Positions 7,202 through 15,680 of a stretch of DNA of 35,761 nucleotides are shown here, one piece after another. A program made the translations under genes and the position numbers. Position 1 is the stretch's first letter. The number at the start of each line of letters is the position of its first letter. The stretch is from an uncultured Blautia sp. (lineage in GTDB: Bacteria > Bacillota > Clostridia > Lachnospirales > Lachnospiraceae): NCBI GenBank assembly GCA_945864225.1, contig CAMBAL010000024.1, forward strand, positions 1 to 35,761. The letters are read 5' to 3'. Under the pieces are notes generated by a model that saw nothing but the letters and a program-made list of their open reading frames with translations, did no database searches and was not told the origin of the DNA.

Positions 7202-7753
7202 CTAATATACAACAAAGAAAGACATAAAACGAATCGTTTCTGTTCCTGTATTAAAATAAACATGCGGCTGGTCCGATTCAAAACGGAAGAACTGTTCCTT
7301 TTCCACCTCATAAATACCGTCTTCCAGCTTTATGAATAAGGTACCCTGAAGCATAGCAATGTATTCCTTTGTACGTTCTCCATGGGATCCGCTCTCATAT
7401 ACTCCACCTGGCTCAATGTCGATCCGGTAAATTTCCACAGAGCGATTGTCCGCAATCGGAAAACAGGTCCAGACATGGTATTGCCCTTTTACATCTTTCG
7501 TTGGTACCAGTTTCTCAATATCCACCAGATAGGCATCTTTTTGCGGAGCCTGCGTCAGGTCCTGCAGATCAATGCGCAGACCGCTCATAATTTTTCCCAA
7601 TACACCAATCGACGGATTGGCATCTCCTTTTTCAATCGTTGCCAGCATACTCTTGCTGACCCCCGTCTGCTCTGCCACCACGTCCAGGCTCATTCCTTTG
7701 GCTTTGCGTATTCTTTTCAAATTAATTGCGATATTATGTGATAAATAATCCAT
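7202..7753 (-). CDS. XRE-family transcriptional regulator with C-terminal cupin domain
   Basis: This 183-residue protein has an N-terminal helix-turn-helix (about residues 8-62; RIRKAKGMSLDVVAEQTGVS, then LATIEKGDANPSIGVLGKI) joined to a cupin_2 domain (about 105-180; GVYESGSHGERTKEYIAMLQ, then LFIKLEDGIYEVEKEQFFRF). Proteins of this layout sense small metabolites with the cupin and often control amino acid or polyamine catabolism; PuuR is a known example. The ATG at 7753 follows GGGAGA by about eight bases. The gene lies directly upstream of the aminotransferase on the same strand. The dyad at 6956-6977 and the promoter at 7012-7040 are the obvious candidate targets, which is inference. Confidence 0.9.
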   Translation of the reverse strand: MDYLSHNIAINLKRIRKAKGMSLDVVAEQTGVSKSMLATIEKGDANPSIGVLGKIMSGLRIDLQDLTQAPQKDAYLVDIEKLVPTKDVKGQYHVWTCFPIADNRSVEIYRIDIEPGGVYESGSHGERTKEYIAMLQGTLFIKLEDGIYEVEKEQFFRFESDQPHVYFNTGTETIRFMSFFVVY

Positions 7754-7843
7754 ATAGAATTCTCCCTGAATAATTTAGCTGTTGAAAAATCACAAATCAT
7801 GAAAGTCTATCGTCCCGCTCCAGAGTATGCTTGAAAAATCCTT

Positions 7844-9232
7844 TCAGACATGCACTAATTTACAAATTGTTTCAATATGCACAGTTTCACAGAACTGTTC
7901 TACACAGCAGGCCCGTTCCACGCGGTATCCTGCTGCAAGAAATGCCTCAAGATCCCGCGCAAGGCTGGTTGCCTTACAGGAAATATATACAATATGATCC
8001 ACTCCATAGGCGATGATCTTCGGCAGAGCCTTTGGATGGATTCCGTCTCTTGGAGGATCCAGTACAATGACATCCGGTTTTTCCGTTACTTCATCCAGTA
8101 CTTTGAGCACATCTCCTGCAATAAACCGGCAGTTCGTCAGCCCGTTGCGTGCCGCGTTTTCTCTTGCTGCCTCCACAGCCTCCTCCACAATTTCCACACC
8201 GATCACTTCTTTCGCTACAGGCGCAAGAAGCTGTGCAATGGTTCCGGTTCCGCTGTAAAGGTCAAACACTTCCATATCTCTGGTACTTCCAATATAATCC
8301 CGCACGATGGAATACAATACCTCAGCAGCCAGAGAATTGGGCTGGAAGAAAGAAAATGTACTGATTTTGAACCGCAGTCCCAGAAGTGTTTCATAAAAAT
8401 AATCCTGCCCGTAAAGAATCCTTGTCTCATCACTTCTCACCACATCGGAAAGAGAATCATTGATGATATGCATGATTCCTACAATTTTTCCTTCCAGAGG
8501 AAGTTTCAGCAGTTCTTCTTTGAGAGGCTCCATATCATGCTCTTCCTGGCTGGTGGTGATCACATGCACCAGAATTTCTCCCGTTGTCACACCGCGGCGA
8601 AGAAGCAGATGACGGAGATACCCGATATGCTGCATTTTTTTGTAATAGGAAACGCCTCTGTCACGGAAATATTCCCACACACAGTTCAAAATTTTCGTCA
8701 TATCCTCATGAACCAGTTTGCAGTCTCCGGTATTCAAAACATCATAGGTGCTGCCTTTTTTGTGCAGCCCAAGAGAAAGCGGGCCATCCTTGTACTCATC
8801 TCCAAAAGAAAATTCCATTTTATTCCGGTAACCGAACTCAATAGGACTTCCATGGATTCCCTCCCAGCAGTAATCCGGATTTCCCTCTTCATCTGCCTGA
8901 CCGCCTGACAGCAGTGCCTGGTCGAGCAGTTCCTTTACCTGTTCTTCTTTCATTTTCAGCTGTTCTTCATAGGGCATGGTCTGGTACATGCATCCACCGC
9001 AGGCAGGGAAAACACTGCACACCGGTTCACGAGTCTCCAGCGGTGATTTTTCCAGTACCTCCAGAAGGCGTCCCTCCGCACGGCCGGAACGCTTTTTATT
9101 AATCATAAACCGGATTTTCTGTCCCGGAATTCCATTCTTTACAATCACTTTCTGTCCATCTATATAAACCAGCCCCTTATTGGGATATTCCACTTTCTCT
9201 ATGATTCCCTCGTAAATTTCACCTTTTTTCAT
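7844..9232 (-). CDS. rlmD: 23S rRNA (uracil-5-)-methyltransferase, RlmD/TrmA family
   Basis: This SAM-dependent RNA methyltransferase of 462 residues makes 5-methyluridine in 23S rRNA. An N-terminal TRAM-like RNA-binding domain (about residues 1-62) is followed by the iron-sulfur cysteines C72, C78, C81 (CSVFPACGGC) and C171 (GDCKL). Then come the PNSLAAEVLY motif, the SAM-binding DLYSGTGTIAQLLAP, VLDPPRDG, and the catalytic cysteine C419 in YISCKATSLARDL. In Bacillus one enzyme of this family modifies two sites (RlmCD), so target specificity is uncertain. The start at 9232 follows GGAGG at six bases. The upstream extension to 9268 has no such site. All expected catalytic residues are present and the length is normal. 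Confidence 0.92.
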   Translation of the reverse strand: MKKGEIYEGIIEKVEYPNKGLVYIDGQKVIVKNGIPGQKIRFMINKKRSGRAEGRLLEVLEKSPLETREPVCSVFPACGGCMYQTMPYEEQLKMKEEQVKELLDQALLSGGQADEEGNPDYCWEGIHGSPIEFGYRNKMEFSFGDEYKDGPLSLGLHKKGSTYDVLNTGDCKLVHEDMTKILNCVWEYFRDRGVSYYKKMQHIGYLRHLLLRRGVTTGEILVHVITTSQEEHDMEPLKEELLKLPLEGKIVGIMHIINDSLSDVVRSDETRILYGQDYFYETLLGLRFKISTFSFFQPNSLAAEVLYSIVRDYIGSTRDMEVFDLYSGTGTIAQLLAPVAKEVIGVEIVEEAVEAARENAARNGLTNCRFIAGDVLKVLDEVTEKPDVIVLDPPRDGIHPKALPKIIAYGVDHIVYISCKATSLARDLEAFLAAGYRVERACCVEQFCETVHIETICKLVHV

Positions 9233-9309
9233 AATTCCTCCGTATGAACCTGTCAATAGCCTCTTCACAAAAATAGCCCCGGTTATCTGCCGGAGCCATC
9301 TCTGTTTAT

Positions 9310-9534
9310 TTATTCTTCCTCTTCATCCTCAAAATAATCATCGAAATCGTCATCAAAATCTTCTTCGAAATCTTCCAGATAATCCGGTGCGAAGAAATGG
9401 TATACTGCAAAAGCGATTCCTGCAACAGCTGCTACAGCACCGATGATCGCCAGCACCCAGAGGACTGTATTTTTCTCTTTTTCTTCTTCTTTTTTCTTTA
9501 ATGCAGTCAATAAATCTTCAATTTTAATATTCAT
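9310..9534 (-). CDS. small single-pass membrane protein with acidic tail
   Basis: This is a 74-residue protein. Residues 1-22 are charged and probably helical (LLTALKKKEEEKEKN), residues 23-48 form one hydrophobic helix (TVLWVLAIIGAVAAVAGIAF), and the tail from about residue 51 consists almost only of D, E, F and Y. GAGGATGG upstream of the ATG at 9534 is a usable ribosome binding site. It lies between rlmD and pcrA on the same strand. No function can be given. The acidic tail could bind cations or a basic partner, which is speculation. Confidence 0.8.
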   Translation of the reverse strand: MNIKIEDLLTALKKKEEEKEKNTVLWVLAIIGAVAAVAGIAFAVYHFFAPDYLEDFEEDFDDDFDDYFEDEEEE

Positions 9535-9561
9535 AGTTGCACCATCCTCTCATAATTCTTA

Positions 9562-9648
9562 ACGGCAAATGTCCTGTATTTTTAAATCACAGGAAAACAC
9601 AGAGCACTTTTTCCTAATACAACCTGGATATCTCACGTTATTTGCCGT
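9562..9648 (+). repeat. dispersed palindromic repeat, degenerate copy C, inside a 9-bp inverted repeat
   Basis: The core at 9586-9620 (ATCACAGGAAAACACAGAGC, then ACTTTTTCCTAATAC) is a diverged member of the repeat family. ACGGCAAAT at 9562-9570 and ATTTGCCGT at 9640-9648 flank it as perfect 9-base inverted repeats. The combined structure lies between the pcrA stop and the small membrane protein, where it may also end the pcrA transcript. Confidence 0.6.
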
Positions 9649-9740
9649 CCTGCGGCCCGACAACCGGCCGATTCGCTGATTCTGTTCTTTATTATACCAC
9701 TACTGAGCAGATTTTACCATAACTAATCGAATTTTTCCCC

Positions 9741-11972
9741 TCAAATCTTCTTCAGCTTCGCAAAACCGGCAAACATCTTCTTTACTCCATAACGGTCAAA
9801 TTCCACCGTCACTTCAAAGTCACGTCCGCCTTCCACAATATTTTTCACGATTCCCACACCAAATTTCACATGACGCACCGTATCTCCTACAGCATATTCC
9901 AGAAATGTCGGTTTTGTTACCTTGAACTGCGTTGGCTCAAATGCTTTGGCATGAAAGGCCATTTTCATCTGGGCATAACTGCTTTTGGCAGGAATAACTT
10001 CCTCAAGCTTCGGCTTCTTTTCCTGAATCTTATGTCCCAGATCCACCAGTTCCCGCGGAATTTCCCGTACAAAACGGGATACACGATTATACTGCGTTTC
10101 CCCGCGGATCATTCTCTGCTGGGCAGCTGTCAGAGTCAGATCTTTCATCGCTCTTGTAATGCCCACATAGCACAGTCTGCGCTCCTCTTCCATATCAGAG
10201 GGATCCCCGCTTGAGATACTCATATAGCTGGGAAAAATCCCGTCTTCCATTCCGGCAAGAAATACATGGGGAAATTCCAGCCCCTTGGCACTGTGCAGGG
10301 TCATAAGAAGCACATAATCCTGATCCGGATCTACACTATCAATATCTGCGATCAGTGCGATTTCCTCCAGAAAGCCGGAAAGTGTCGCAGGCTGATTCAT
10401 CTCCTCCATCGTTTCTGTATAAGTTACTGTCTTGGAAATCAGCTCATCAATATTCTCGATTCTTGCTCTTGCTTCATCCGTATCCTCGGCTCTCAGTTCA
10501 TCCACATAACCGGTCAGATCAATAATCTCTTCCAAAAGCTCCTGTACAGAATATGCCTCTGCCTTGCTCTTCAGCGACTGGATAAAGGTTACAAAGCCAT
10601 CGATTTTAGAAAGACTTCTTCCAATGGACGGAACCTCCTCCGCCACACGCAGCGCATCATAAAAACTGATATTCATCTGATCTGCATAATCCTGGACCCT
10701 GCTCACCGTTGTCGCTCCGATTCCCCGCTTCGGCACATTGAGAATTCTCTTCACAGCAAGATCATCCTGTGCATTATCCACCGTCTTCAGATAACAGAGA
10801 AGATCCTTGATTTCTTTACGAGCATAAAAGTTCACCCCGCCTACCAGCTTGTACGGAATATTGGCAAGCAGGCACTTTTCCTCAAACAGACGTGACTGGG
10901 CATTGGTACGGTAAAGAATCGCACAGTCCCGGTAATGGTATTTGCCCTCCCGATGTTCTTTGGATATCTCACCCACAATATATTCCGCTTCCTCAAATCC
11001 ATTGAGAAACTGACGGAACTGAACCATGGAGCCATCCTCATTTTCCGTCCAGAGATGTTTCGGCTTACGCTCGGTATTATTGCTGATCACCTCATTGGCA
11101 GCATTGAGGATATTCTGTGTAGAACGGTAATTCTGTTCCAGGCGAATCACCTTCGCATCAGGAAAAACCCGTTCAAATCCCAGAATATTGCCGATATTTG
11201 CCCCACGGAATTTATAAATGGACTGATCATCATCTCCTACTACGCAAAGATTCTCGTATCTGGATGCCAAAAGGCTTAACAGCTTAAACTGTGCCGTATT
11301 CGTATCCTGATACTCATCCACCATAATATACCGGAAGCGTTCCTGATAATATTCCAGCACATCCCCGCAGTTCTGAAAAAGTTCTACGGTCTTCACCAGC
11401 AGATCATCAAAATCCAGTGCATTATTTTTACGCAGAGATGCCTGATATTCCCGATAGACCCCCGCAACCTTGCGCTGATTAAAGTCTCCTCCTGCATTCA
11501 TCTCCATCTCATCCGGTGTAATCAGTTCATCCTTGGCATGGGAGATCTGCGCAAGCAGAGAGCGTTCTTTATATACTTTTGTATCAATATTCAGCTTCTT
11601 ACAGATATCTTTCATCAGTGTTTTCTGATCATCTGTATCATAAATGGTAAAATTATTGTCATATCCCAGCCGGTCTATGTATCTGCGCAGAATCCGCACA
11701 CAGGTGGAATGAAAGGTGGACACCCAGATACTCTCGGAACCGAAGCCCACAATCTTGTCCACACGCTCCCTCATCTCCTGGGCAGCCTTATTGGTAAACG
11801 TGATCGCCAGAATATTCCACGGATTCACGCCCTTTTCCTCAATCAGATACGCAATCCGGTGCGTCAGCACCCTGGTCTTCCCCGATCCCGCACCTGCCAG
11901 AATCAGCAGCGGTCCTTCCGTATGAAAAACCGCCTCCTGCTGCCGGTCATTTAATGTATCATATATGCTCAT
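9741..11972 (-). CDS. pcrA: ATP-dependent DNA helicase PcrA (UvrD/Rep family)
   Basis: This superfamily 1A 3'-5' helicase of 743 residues acts in DNA repair and in resolving replication and transcription conflicts. The motifs are in order: Q motif NDRQQEAV, Walker A GAGSGKT (residues 27-33), AITFTNKAAQEMRERV, the Walker B segment MVDEYQDTN, GDDDQSIYKFRGA, LEQNYRST, the motif V region LMTLHSAKGLEF and motif VI EERRLCYVGITRA. The C-terminal Tudor-like RNA polymerase-binding segment is present (GDTVRHVKFGVGIV). The start at 11972 follows AGGAG. A promoter TTGTGA-18-TATAAT lies at 12066-12037. Length and motifs are normal. It stands alone with housekeeping genes downstream. Confidence 0.96.
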   Translation of the reverse strand: MSIYDTLNDRQQEAVFHTEGPLLILAGAGSGKTRVLTHRIAYLIEEKGVNPWNILAITFTNKAAQEMRERVDKIVGFGSESIWVSTFHSTCVRILRRYIDRLGYDNNFTIYDTDDQKTLMKDICKKLNIDTKVYKERSLLAQISHAKDELITPDEMEMNAGGDFNQRKVAGVYREYQASLRKNNALDFDDLLVKTVELFQNCGDVLEYYQERFRYIMVDEYQDTNTAQFKLLSLLASRYENLCVVGDDDQSIYKFRGANIGNILGFERVFPDAKVIRLEQNYRSTQNILNAANEVISNNTERKPKHLWTENEDGSMVQFRQFLNGFEEAEYIVGEISKEHREGKYHYRDCAILYRTNAQSRLFEEKCLLANIPYKLVGGVNFYARKEIKDLLCYLKTVDNAQDDLAVKRILNVPKRGIGATTVSRVQDYADQMNISFYDALRVAEEVPSIGRSLSKIDGFVTFIQSLKSKAEAYSVQELLEEIIDLTGYVDELRAEDTDEARARIENIDELISKTVTYTETMEEMNQPATLSGFLEEIALIADIDSVDPDQDYVLLMTLHSAKGLEFPHVFLAGMEDGIFPSYMSISSGDPSDMEEERRLCYVGITRAMKDLTLTAAQQRMIRGETQYNRVSRFVREIPRELVDLGHKIQEKKPKLEEVIPAKSSYAQMKMAFHAKAFEPTQFKVTKPTFLEYAVGDTVRHVKFGVGIVKNIVEGGRDFEVTVEFDRYGVKKMFAGFAKLKKI

Positions 11973-12036
11973 ATTTTAGCTTCTCCTTATATTTTCCTGA
12001 CGTAATCGGAATTTTCCTCTCCCGTCAGACTGTTTT

Positions 12037-12066
12037 ATTATAACATGACAACTGCATGACTCACAA
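12037..12066 (-). promoter_or_regulatory. probable promoter of pcrA
   Basis: TTGTGA (12066-12061) and TATAAT (12042-12037) are separated by 18 bases on the minus strand, about 65 bases upstream of the pcrA ATG. Confidence 0.55.
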
Positions 12067-12084
12067 GCATAACCGAACATATTA

Positions 12085-12130
12085 TCTGTTTTATAACAGG
12101 AAAAACATGAGGGCACTTTCCTGATACAGA
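12085..12130 (+). repeat. dispersed palindromic repeat, degenerate copy D
   Basis: ATAACAGGAAAAACATGAGG followed by GCACTTTCCTGATAC is a diverged member of the GGAAAATGCAAAGCACTTTCC family, in the same orientation. TCTGT at 12085 pairs with ATACAGA at the right end, making an imperfect hairpin. It lies just upstream of the pcrA promoter. Confidence 0.6.
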
Positions 12131-12165
12131 AAAATCCCGCTGAATTTTCAAATAATTTATCACAC

Positions 12166-12233
12166 GAAAAGGACCCCCATGCAAAGACAGGCCCCGAACG
12201 GGGTAACTCCTGCTTTACACGGAGGTCCTTTTC
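12166..12233 (-). terminator. branched hairpin after the alpha-galactosidase gene
   Basis: The outer arms GAAAAGGACC (12166-12175) and GGTCCTTTTC (12224-12233) are perfect. Inside them AAAGACAGG pairs imperfectly with CCTGCTTT, and CCCCGAACGGGG forms a small hairpin. The element starts 54 bases downstream of the alpha-galactosidase stop. The T run after the stem is short in both directions, so it is a weaker classical terminator than its stability suggests. Confidence 0.55.
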
Positions 12234-12286
12234 AACTCTATCAAAACTGAGAGAAGGGCTGATTTATCGGATGCATAGCTTCTGCA

Positions 12287-14479
12287 TCACTGCTCCATCA
12301 CAAAATGGAAATTCCAGCTCTGGTATTCTCCTCTGAATGCAGGAAGGCGGAAGCCTCCGTACATCAGAGCGGCACCCAGATACCGTTCCCCATTCATCAC
12401 ATAGAATTTATCTTCTTTCAAACCGCGAAGCTTCACATAAACCGGTGCTGCATTCGGATAGGTTTTTACGGAAACTGCGCTCATCAGAGCTTCACTTCCG
12501 TCTTCTGCAGCAAATTCCCATACAGTAAATGCTTCATTCTGATATGGATCAGTAATTCTGTAATATTTCCCATCCTGGATTAGATTATAATATCCCTGAT
12601 ATACTTTAATCTGCTCGCGGATTTCTGTTTTTTCTTCTTCGGTCAGCTTCATCGGATCCAGTTCGTATCCAAAAGTTCCGGCCATGGCAACCGTTGCTCT
12701 GGTCGCGATCGGGGTCACTCTGCCGGTCTGATGATTCGGGCTTGCAGATACATGCGCACCCACAGCACTGATCGGATAAGCAAAAGAGGTTCCATACTGG
12801 ATTTTCAGTCTTTCAATGGCATCGGAATCATCGCTGCACCAGATCTGAGGGCTGTAGTACAGCATACCGGCATCGAAACGTCCGCCTCCGCCGCTGCAGC
12901 CTTCCAGTAATATATTCGGATAACGTGTAATCAGTTTTTCCAGGAAATCATACAGACCCAACACATATCTGTGACTGATTTCTCCCTGTCTGTGTGCAGG
13001 AAGCGCCGCACTGTAAAGGTCGGTAAGATTACGGTTGAAATCCCATTTCAGGTAATCGATTTCCGCATGATCCAGTACTTCACACATCTGTGCAAACACA
13101 TGATCGCGCACATCCTGTCTGGAGAAATCCAGTACCAGCTGGTATCTGCCGCGGACAGGTTTTCTTCCCGGCACCTGGAATGCCCAGTCCGGATGCTCCC
13201 GATAAAGATCACTGTCCTCAGACACACATTCCGGTTCAAACCAGATACCGAATTTTAATCCGAGACCGTGAATCCGCTCTGACAGTTCACCAAGCGTACA
13301 TCCCAGTTTCTTTTCGTTGACATACCAGTCACCAAGTCCGCTGAAATCGTCATCTCGTTTTCCAAACCATCCGTCATCCATAACAAACAGTTCCACACCC
13401 AGAGACGCAGCTTCCTTTGCCATATCTACCAGTTTATCACCGGTAAAGTCAAAATAGGTACCTTCCCAGTTATTCATCAGGACAGGTCTTCTTGCCTTTT
13501 TATATTTGCCTCTGCACAGGTTGTTGCGGTAAGCATAATGATAAATCTGGGACATTTTTTCAAAACCGGTGCTGCTGTATACCATAGCCACTTCCGGAGT
13601 CCAGAAATCCTCTCCCGCATTCAGTTCATATTCAAAATTATCCGGATGGATTCCCATCACAACTCTTGTCTGATTTGCCTGATCAAGTTCTGCCTCAGCA
13701 AGGAAGTTTCCGCTGTACAGAAGAGAAAATCCATAGCATTCTCCCTGTGTTTCTCCGGCAGTATGATCCGCAAGAACCACAAACGGATTATAATGATGGC
13801 TGGAGGAACCTCTGACACTTCCCACAGACTGCAGGCCGTGATGCACCGGAGTACGGGAAAGATTTCGTTCCATCTCGTGTTTTCCATAGAATGTCATCCA
13901 GTCATAGGAACCATACATCTGGTCCAGACACATAGAAGCTGCTTTTTCCAGATAGATGGCACCGGAGGTACCGTTCTCAATACGGACTGCTCTGGTGATC
14001 ATATCCAGATTTTCCATCACACCATAATATAAATGTACAAAAATATCCTCTGCCTGATCTTTTAAAGTAACTACAAGCGTATCCGCACGGTCACCTTCCT
14101 GTGCATAAACCGCAGGCATTCCCGGAATGGAGTATTTTCCTTCCAGAACTTCAGAATGATCAAAGCGAAGATCCAGAACACGGCAGCCATTTGCAGTACG
14201 GATTCTCAGTGCACTGGTACGGTAATCTGCAGTTCCGAAACAGGAATATTCCTGCGGAAGAATTTCTGTAGAGTACGTTCTGTTCTTTTCCGCATCATAC
14301 GGATTAGCTGCAAATCCGCGATCCTTGCAATAAATCAGGTAGGAATAATCGGTATTCTCTGTTTTTCTTCCATAATAAGTATGCAGAAGAACTCCCAGAT
14401 CATCTTTTTTCATTTGATACATGCTGTTTTTGGTATACATCGTAAACAAAGCTTTTTTTTCATCAAATACTACTGCCAT
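12287..14479 (-). CDS. alpha-galactosidase, glycoside hydrolase family 36
   Basis: This enzyme hydrolyses terminal alpha-1,6-galactose from raffinose-type sugars and galactomannans. It has 730 residues and no signal peptide, so it acts in the cytoplasm. After the N-terminal beta domain (to about residue 320), the catalytic barrel shows VMDDGWFGKRDDD, KFGIWFEPECVS, the nucleophile D480 in YLKWDFNR and the acid/base D550 in IWCSDDSDAIERLKIQYG, with LLEGCSGGGGRFD between them. The length matches the Bacillus/Geobacillus AgaA type, usually a tetramer. The start at 14479 follows GGAGAAGG. A divergent AraC regulator (14761-15621) and inverted operator-like sites lie upstream. No dedicated oligosaccharide transporter is beside it. 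The nearest sugar transporter is the monosaccharide system at 17020-20906. Confidence 0.95.
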   Translation of the reverse strand: MAVVFDEKKALFTMYTKNSMYQMKKDDLGVLLHTYYGRKTENTDYSYLIYCKDRGFAANPYDAEKNRTYSTEILPQEYSCFGTADYRTSALRIRTANGCRVLDLRFDHSEVLEGKYSIPGMPAVYAQEGDRADTLVVTLKDQAEDIFVHLYYGVMENLDMITRAVRIENGTSGAIYLEKAASMCLDQMYGSYDWMTFYGKHEMERNLSRTPVHHGLQSVGSVRGSSSHHYNPFVVLADHTAGETQGECYGFSLLYSGNFLAEAELDQANQTRVVMGIHPDNFEYELNAGEDFWTPEVAMVYSSTGFEKMSQIYHYAYRNNLCRGKYKKARRPVLMNNWEGTYFDFTGDKLVDMAKEAASLGVELFVMDDGWFGKRDDDFSGLGDWYVNEKKLGCTLGELSERIHGLGLKFGIWFEPECVSEDSDLYREHPDWAFQVPGRKPVRGRYQLVLDFSRQDVRDHVFAQMCEVLDHAEIDYLKWDFNRNLTDLYSAALPAHRQGEISHRYVLGLYDFLEKLITRYPNILLEGCSGGGGRFDAGMLYYSPQIWCSDDSDAIERLKIQYGTSFAYPISAVGAHVSASPNHQTGRVTPIATRATVAMAGTFGYELDPMKLTEEEKTEIREQIKVYQGYYNLIQDGKYYRITDPYQNEAFTVWEFAAEDGSEALMSAVSVKTYPNAAPVYVKLRGLKEDKFYVMNGERYLGAALMYGGFRLPAFRGEYQSWNFHFVMEQ

Positions 14480-14514
14480 GATCCTTCTCCTTTTCTGTAT
14501 ATCGACTTTACTAT

Positions 14515-14543
14515 GGCGGTGTCTTTATGCAAAAAACACCGCC
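14515..14543 (-). promoter_or_regulatory. leader hairpin upstream of the alpha-galactosidase gene
   Basis: GGCGGTGT at 14515-14522 and ACACCGCC at 14536-14543 are perfect inverted repeats. The stem would form in the mRNA leader some 36 bases before the ATG, with an A/T-rich loop. It may stabilise the message or act as a protein site. Confidence 0.45.
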
Positions 14544-14605
14544 CGTTTCTGATAAAATTCTACCACTATTATCCAAAATCGTAAATACTTGAATGAATTT
14601 ATTTT

Positions 14606-14664
14606 TATATCCAAATACTATATTTCAAGAATATGATTGATATATATACTAATTTGGGTATATA
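14606..14664. promoter_or_regulatory. inverted pair of candidate AraC-regulator half-sites
   Basis: The left copy is TATATCCAAATACTATAT (14606-14623). The right copy, read on the minus strand, is ATATACCCAAATTAGTATAT (14663-14644). They share a TATAyCCAAATwnnTATAT pattern in opposite orientation, 20 bases apart, in the divergent promoter region. This is a typical place and layout for binding by the AraC-family protein encoded at 14761. Confidence 0.55.
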
Positions 14665-14666
14665 AT
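14637..14666 (+). promoter_or_regulatory. probable promoter of the AraC-family regulator
   Basis: TTGATA (14637-14642) and TATAAT (14661-14666) are separated by 18 bases and overlap the right half-site, which would fit autoregulation. The predicted leader is about 90 bases. Confidence 0.6.
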
Positions 14667-14760
14667 AAAGAAAAGCATAGCTTTTTCTGTTGTTTTTCAC
14701 AGATTCTTCACTGTTTTTTTATTGATTATTACTATTTTTCACAGAGAAAGGACGGAAAAT

Positions 14761-15621
14761 ATGCCTGATTTATTGTTTCATGTATTCTCCGATGAACGCT
14801 TTATGGATCTGACTTTATTCCAGTTCGGGTATGAAAAATGCCGGCCGCTCCATTCGTATGGGCCTTTTATCCGCAACAACTATCTTTTTCATTATGTCAT
14901 TTCCGGACATGGAACTCTGCTGACAGATGATACCTATAATCACTCCATAGAATATCAGATTGGGCCAGGTTCCGGCTTTCTCATTGAACCCGGAAGAATC
15001 AATACTTATTACGCAGACCGGGAAGAGCCCTGGGAATATGCATGGGTGGAGTTTGGCGGACTTCGTGCCAAAGAAATTCTCGAAAGCTCCGGACTTTCCT
15101 CCGAAGAACCGGTTTTTACCCCGGGCTCCCCGGAAGACAGTGAATGTGTCAAAAAAGAGCTCTTATATCTTGCCAGCCACGGAAACGAATCCTCTCTCCA
15201 TCTCATCGGCCATCTGTATCTGATTCTGGATGCCATCCAGAGAGGTTCTTCCAGAAAGCGTCCTGTTCAGGGAGGAAGTCTCTCTAAATTTTATACAAAA
15301 GAAGCCGTGACTTTTATTGAACAGAACTATGCCTTCCCGATCACTGTGGAAGACATGGCCAGCCGCTGCAAACTGGACCGGAGTTATTTCGGCAAGATTT
15401 TCAAGGAAACCATGGGACAATCCCCTCAGGAATTTCTCATTCGCTACCGGATGTCCAAGGCGGCCGAGCTTCTGAAGCTCACGGACCTTCCCGTTGGAGA
15501 GATCAGTATCCGGGTGGGATATCCCAATCAGCTCCACTTTTCCCGTGCATTCAAAAAAGTATTCCACGAATCTCCGAGAACTTACCGCCAGAATAACAAA
15601 ATTTTAAAGGAAAATCCCTGA
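14761..15621 (+). CDS. AraC-family transcriptional regulator of the alpha-galactosidase gene
   Basis: This 286-residue protein has an N-terminal cupin-like sugar-sensing domain (about residues 15-130; NYLFHYVISGHGTLLTDD, GPGSGFLIEPGRINTYYAD, then WEYAWVEFGG). The C-terminal domain carries two helix-turn-helix motifs (about 185-280; TVEDMASRCKLDRSYFGKIF and VGEISIRVGYPNQLHFSRAF). This is the layout of MsmR/RafR regulators of alpha-galactoside use. The start at 14761 is chosen because AAAGGACGG lies six bases upstream. The longer frame to 14722 lacks a site. It is divergent to the GH36 gene, so activation of that gene by its product is the natural reading. Confidence 0.92.
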   Translation: MPDLLFHVFSDERFMDLTLFQFGYEKCRPLHSYGPFIRNNYLFHYVISGHGTLLTDDTYNHSIEYQIGPGSGFLIEPGRINTYYADREEPWEYAWVEFGGLRAKEILESSGLSSEEPVFTPGSPEDSECVKKELLYLASHGNESSLHLIGHLYLILDAIQRGSSRKRPVQGGSLSKFYTKEAVTFIEQNYAFPITVEDMASRCKLDRSYFGKIFKETMGQSPQEFLIRYRMSKAAELLKLTDLPVGEISIRVGYPNQLHFSRAFKKVFHESPRTYRQNNKILKENP

Positions 15622-15629
15622 CAAAAATA

Positions 15630-15658
15630 TTTACAAGTAGTTTTTTGAACTATATAAT
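15630..15658 (+). promoter_or_regulatory. promoter of the DUF1836 gene
   Basis: TTTACA (15630-15635) and TATAAT (15653-15658) are exactly 17 bases apart. The predicted start near 15665 gives a very short leader before the ATG at 15681, just holding the AGAGGTG ribosome binding site. Confidence 0.7.
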
Positions 15659-15680
15659 AAAGGGCAGAGGTGATAAACAG

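Noticed and set aside
7877-8908. Plus-strand 343-codon open frame opposite rlmD
   Set aside because: Antisense shadow of a clearly functional methyltransferase gene; composition is not protein-like.
9562-9648. Inverted repeats ACGGCAAAT/ATTTGCCGT as ends of an insertion sequence
   Set aside because: Only 69 bases lie between them with no transposase, and no flanking target duplication is evident. A hairpin role is simpler.
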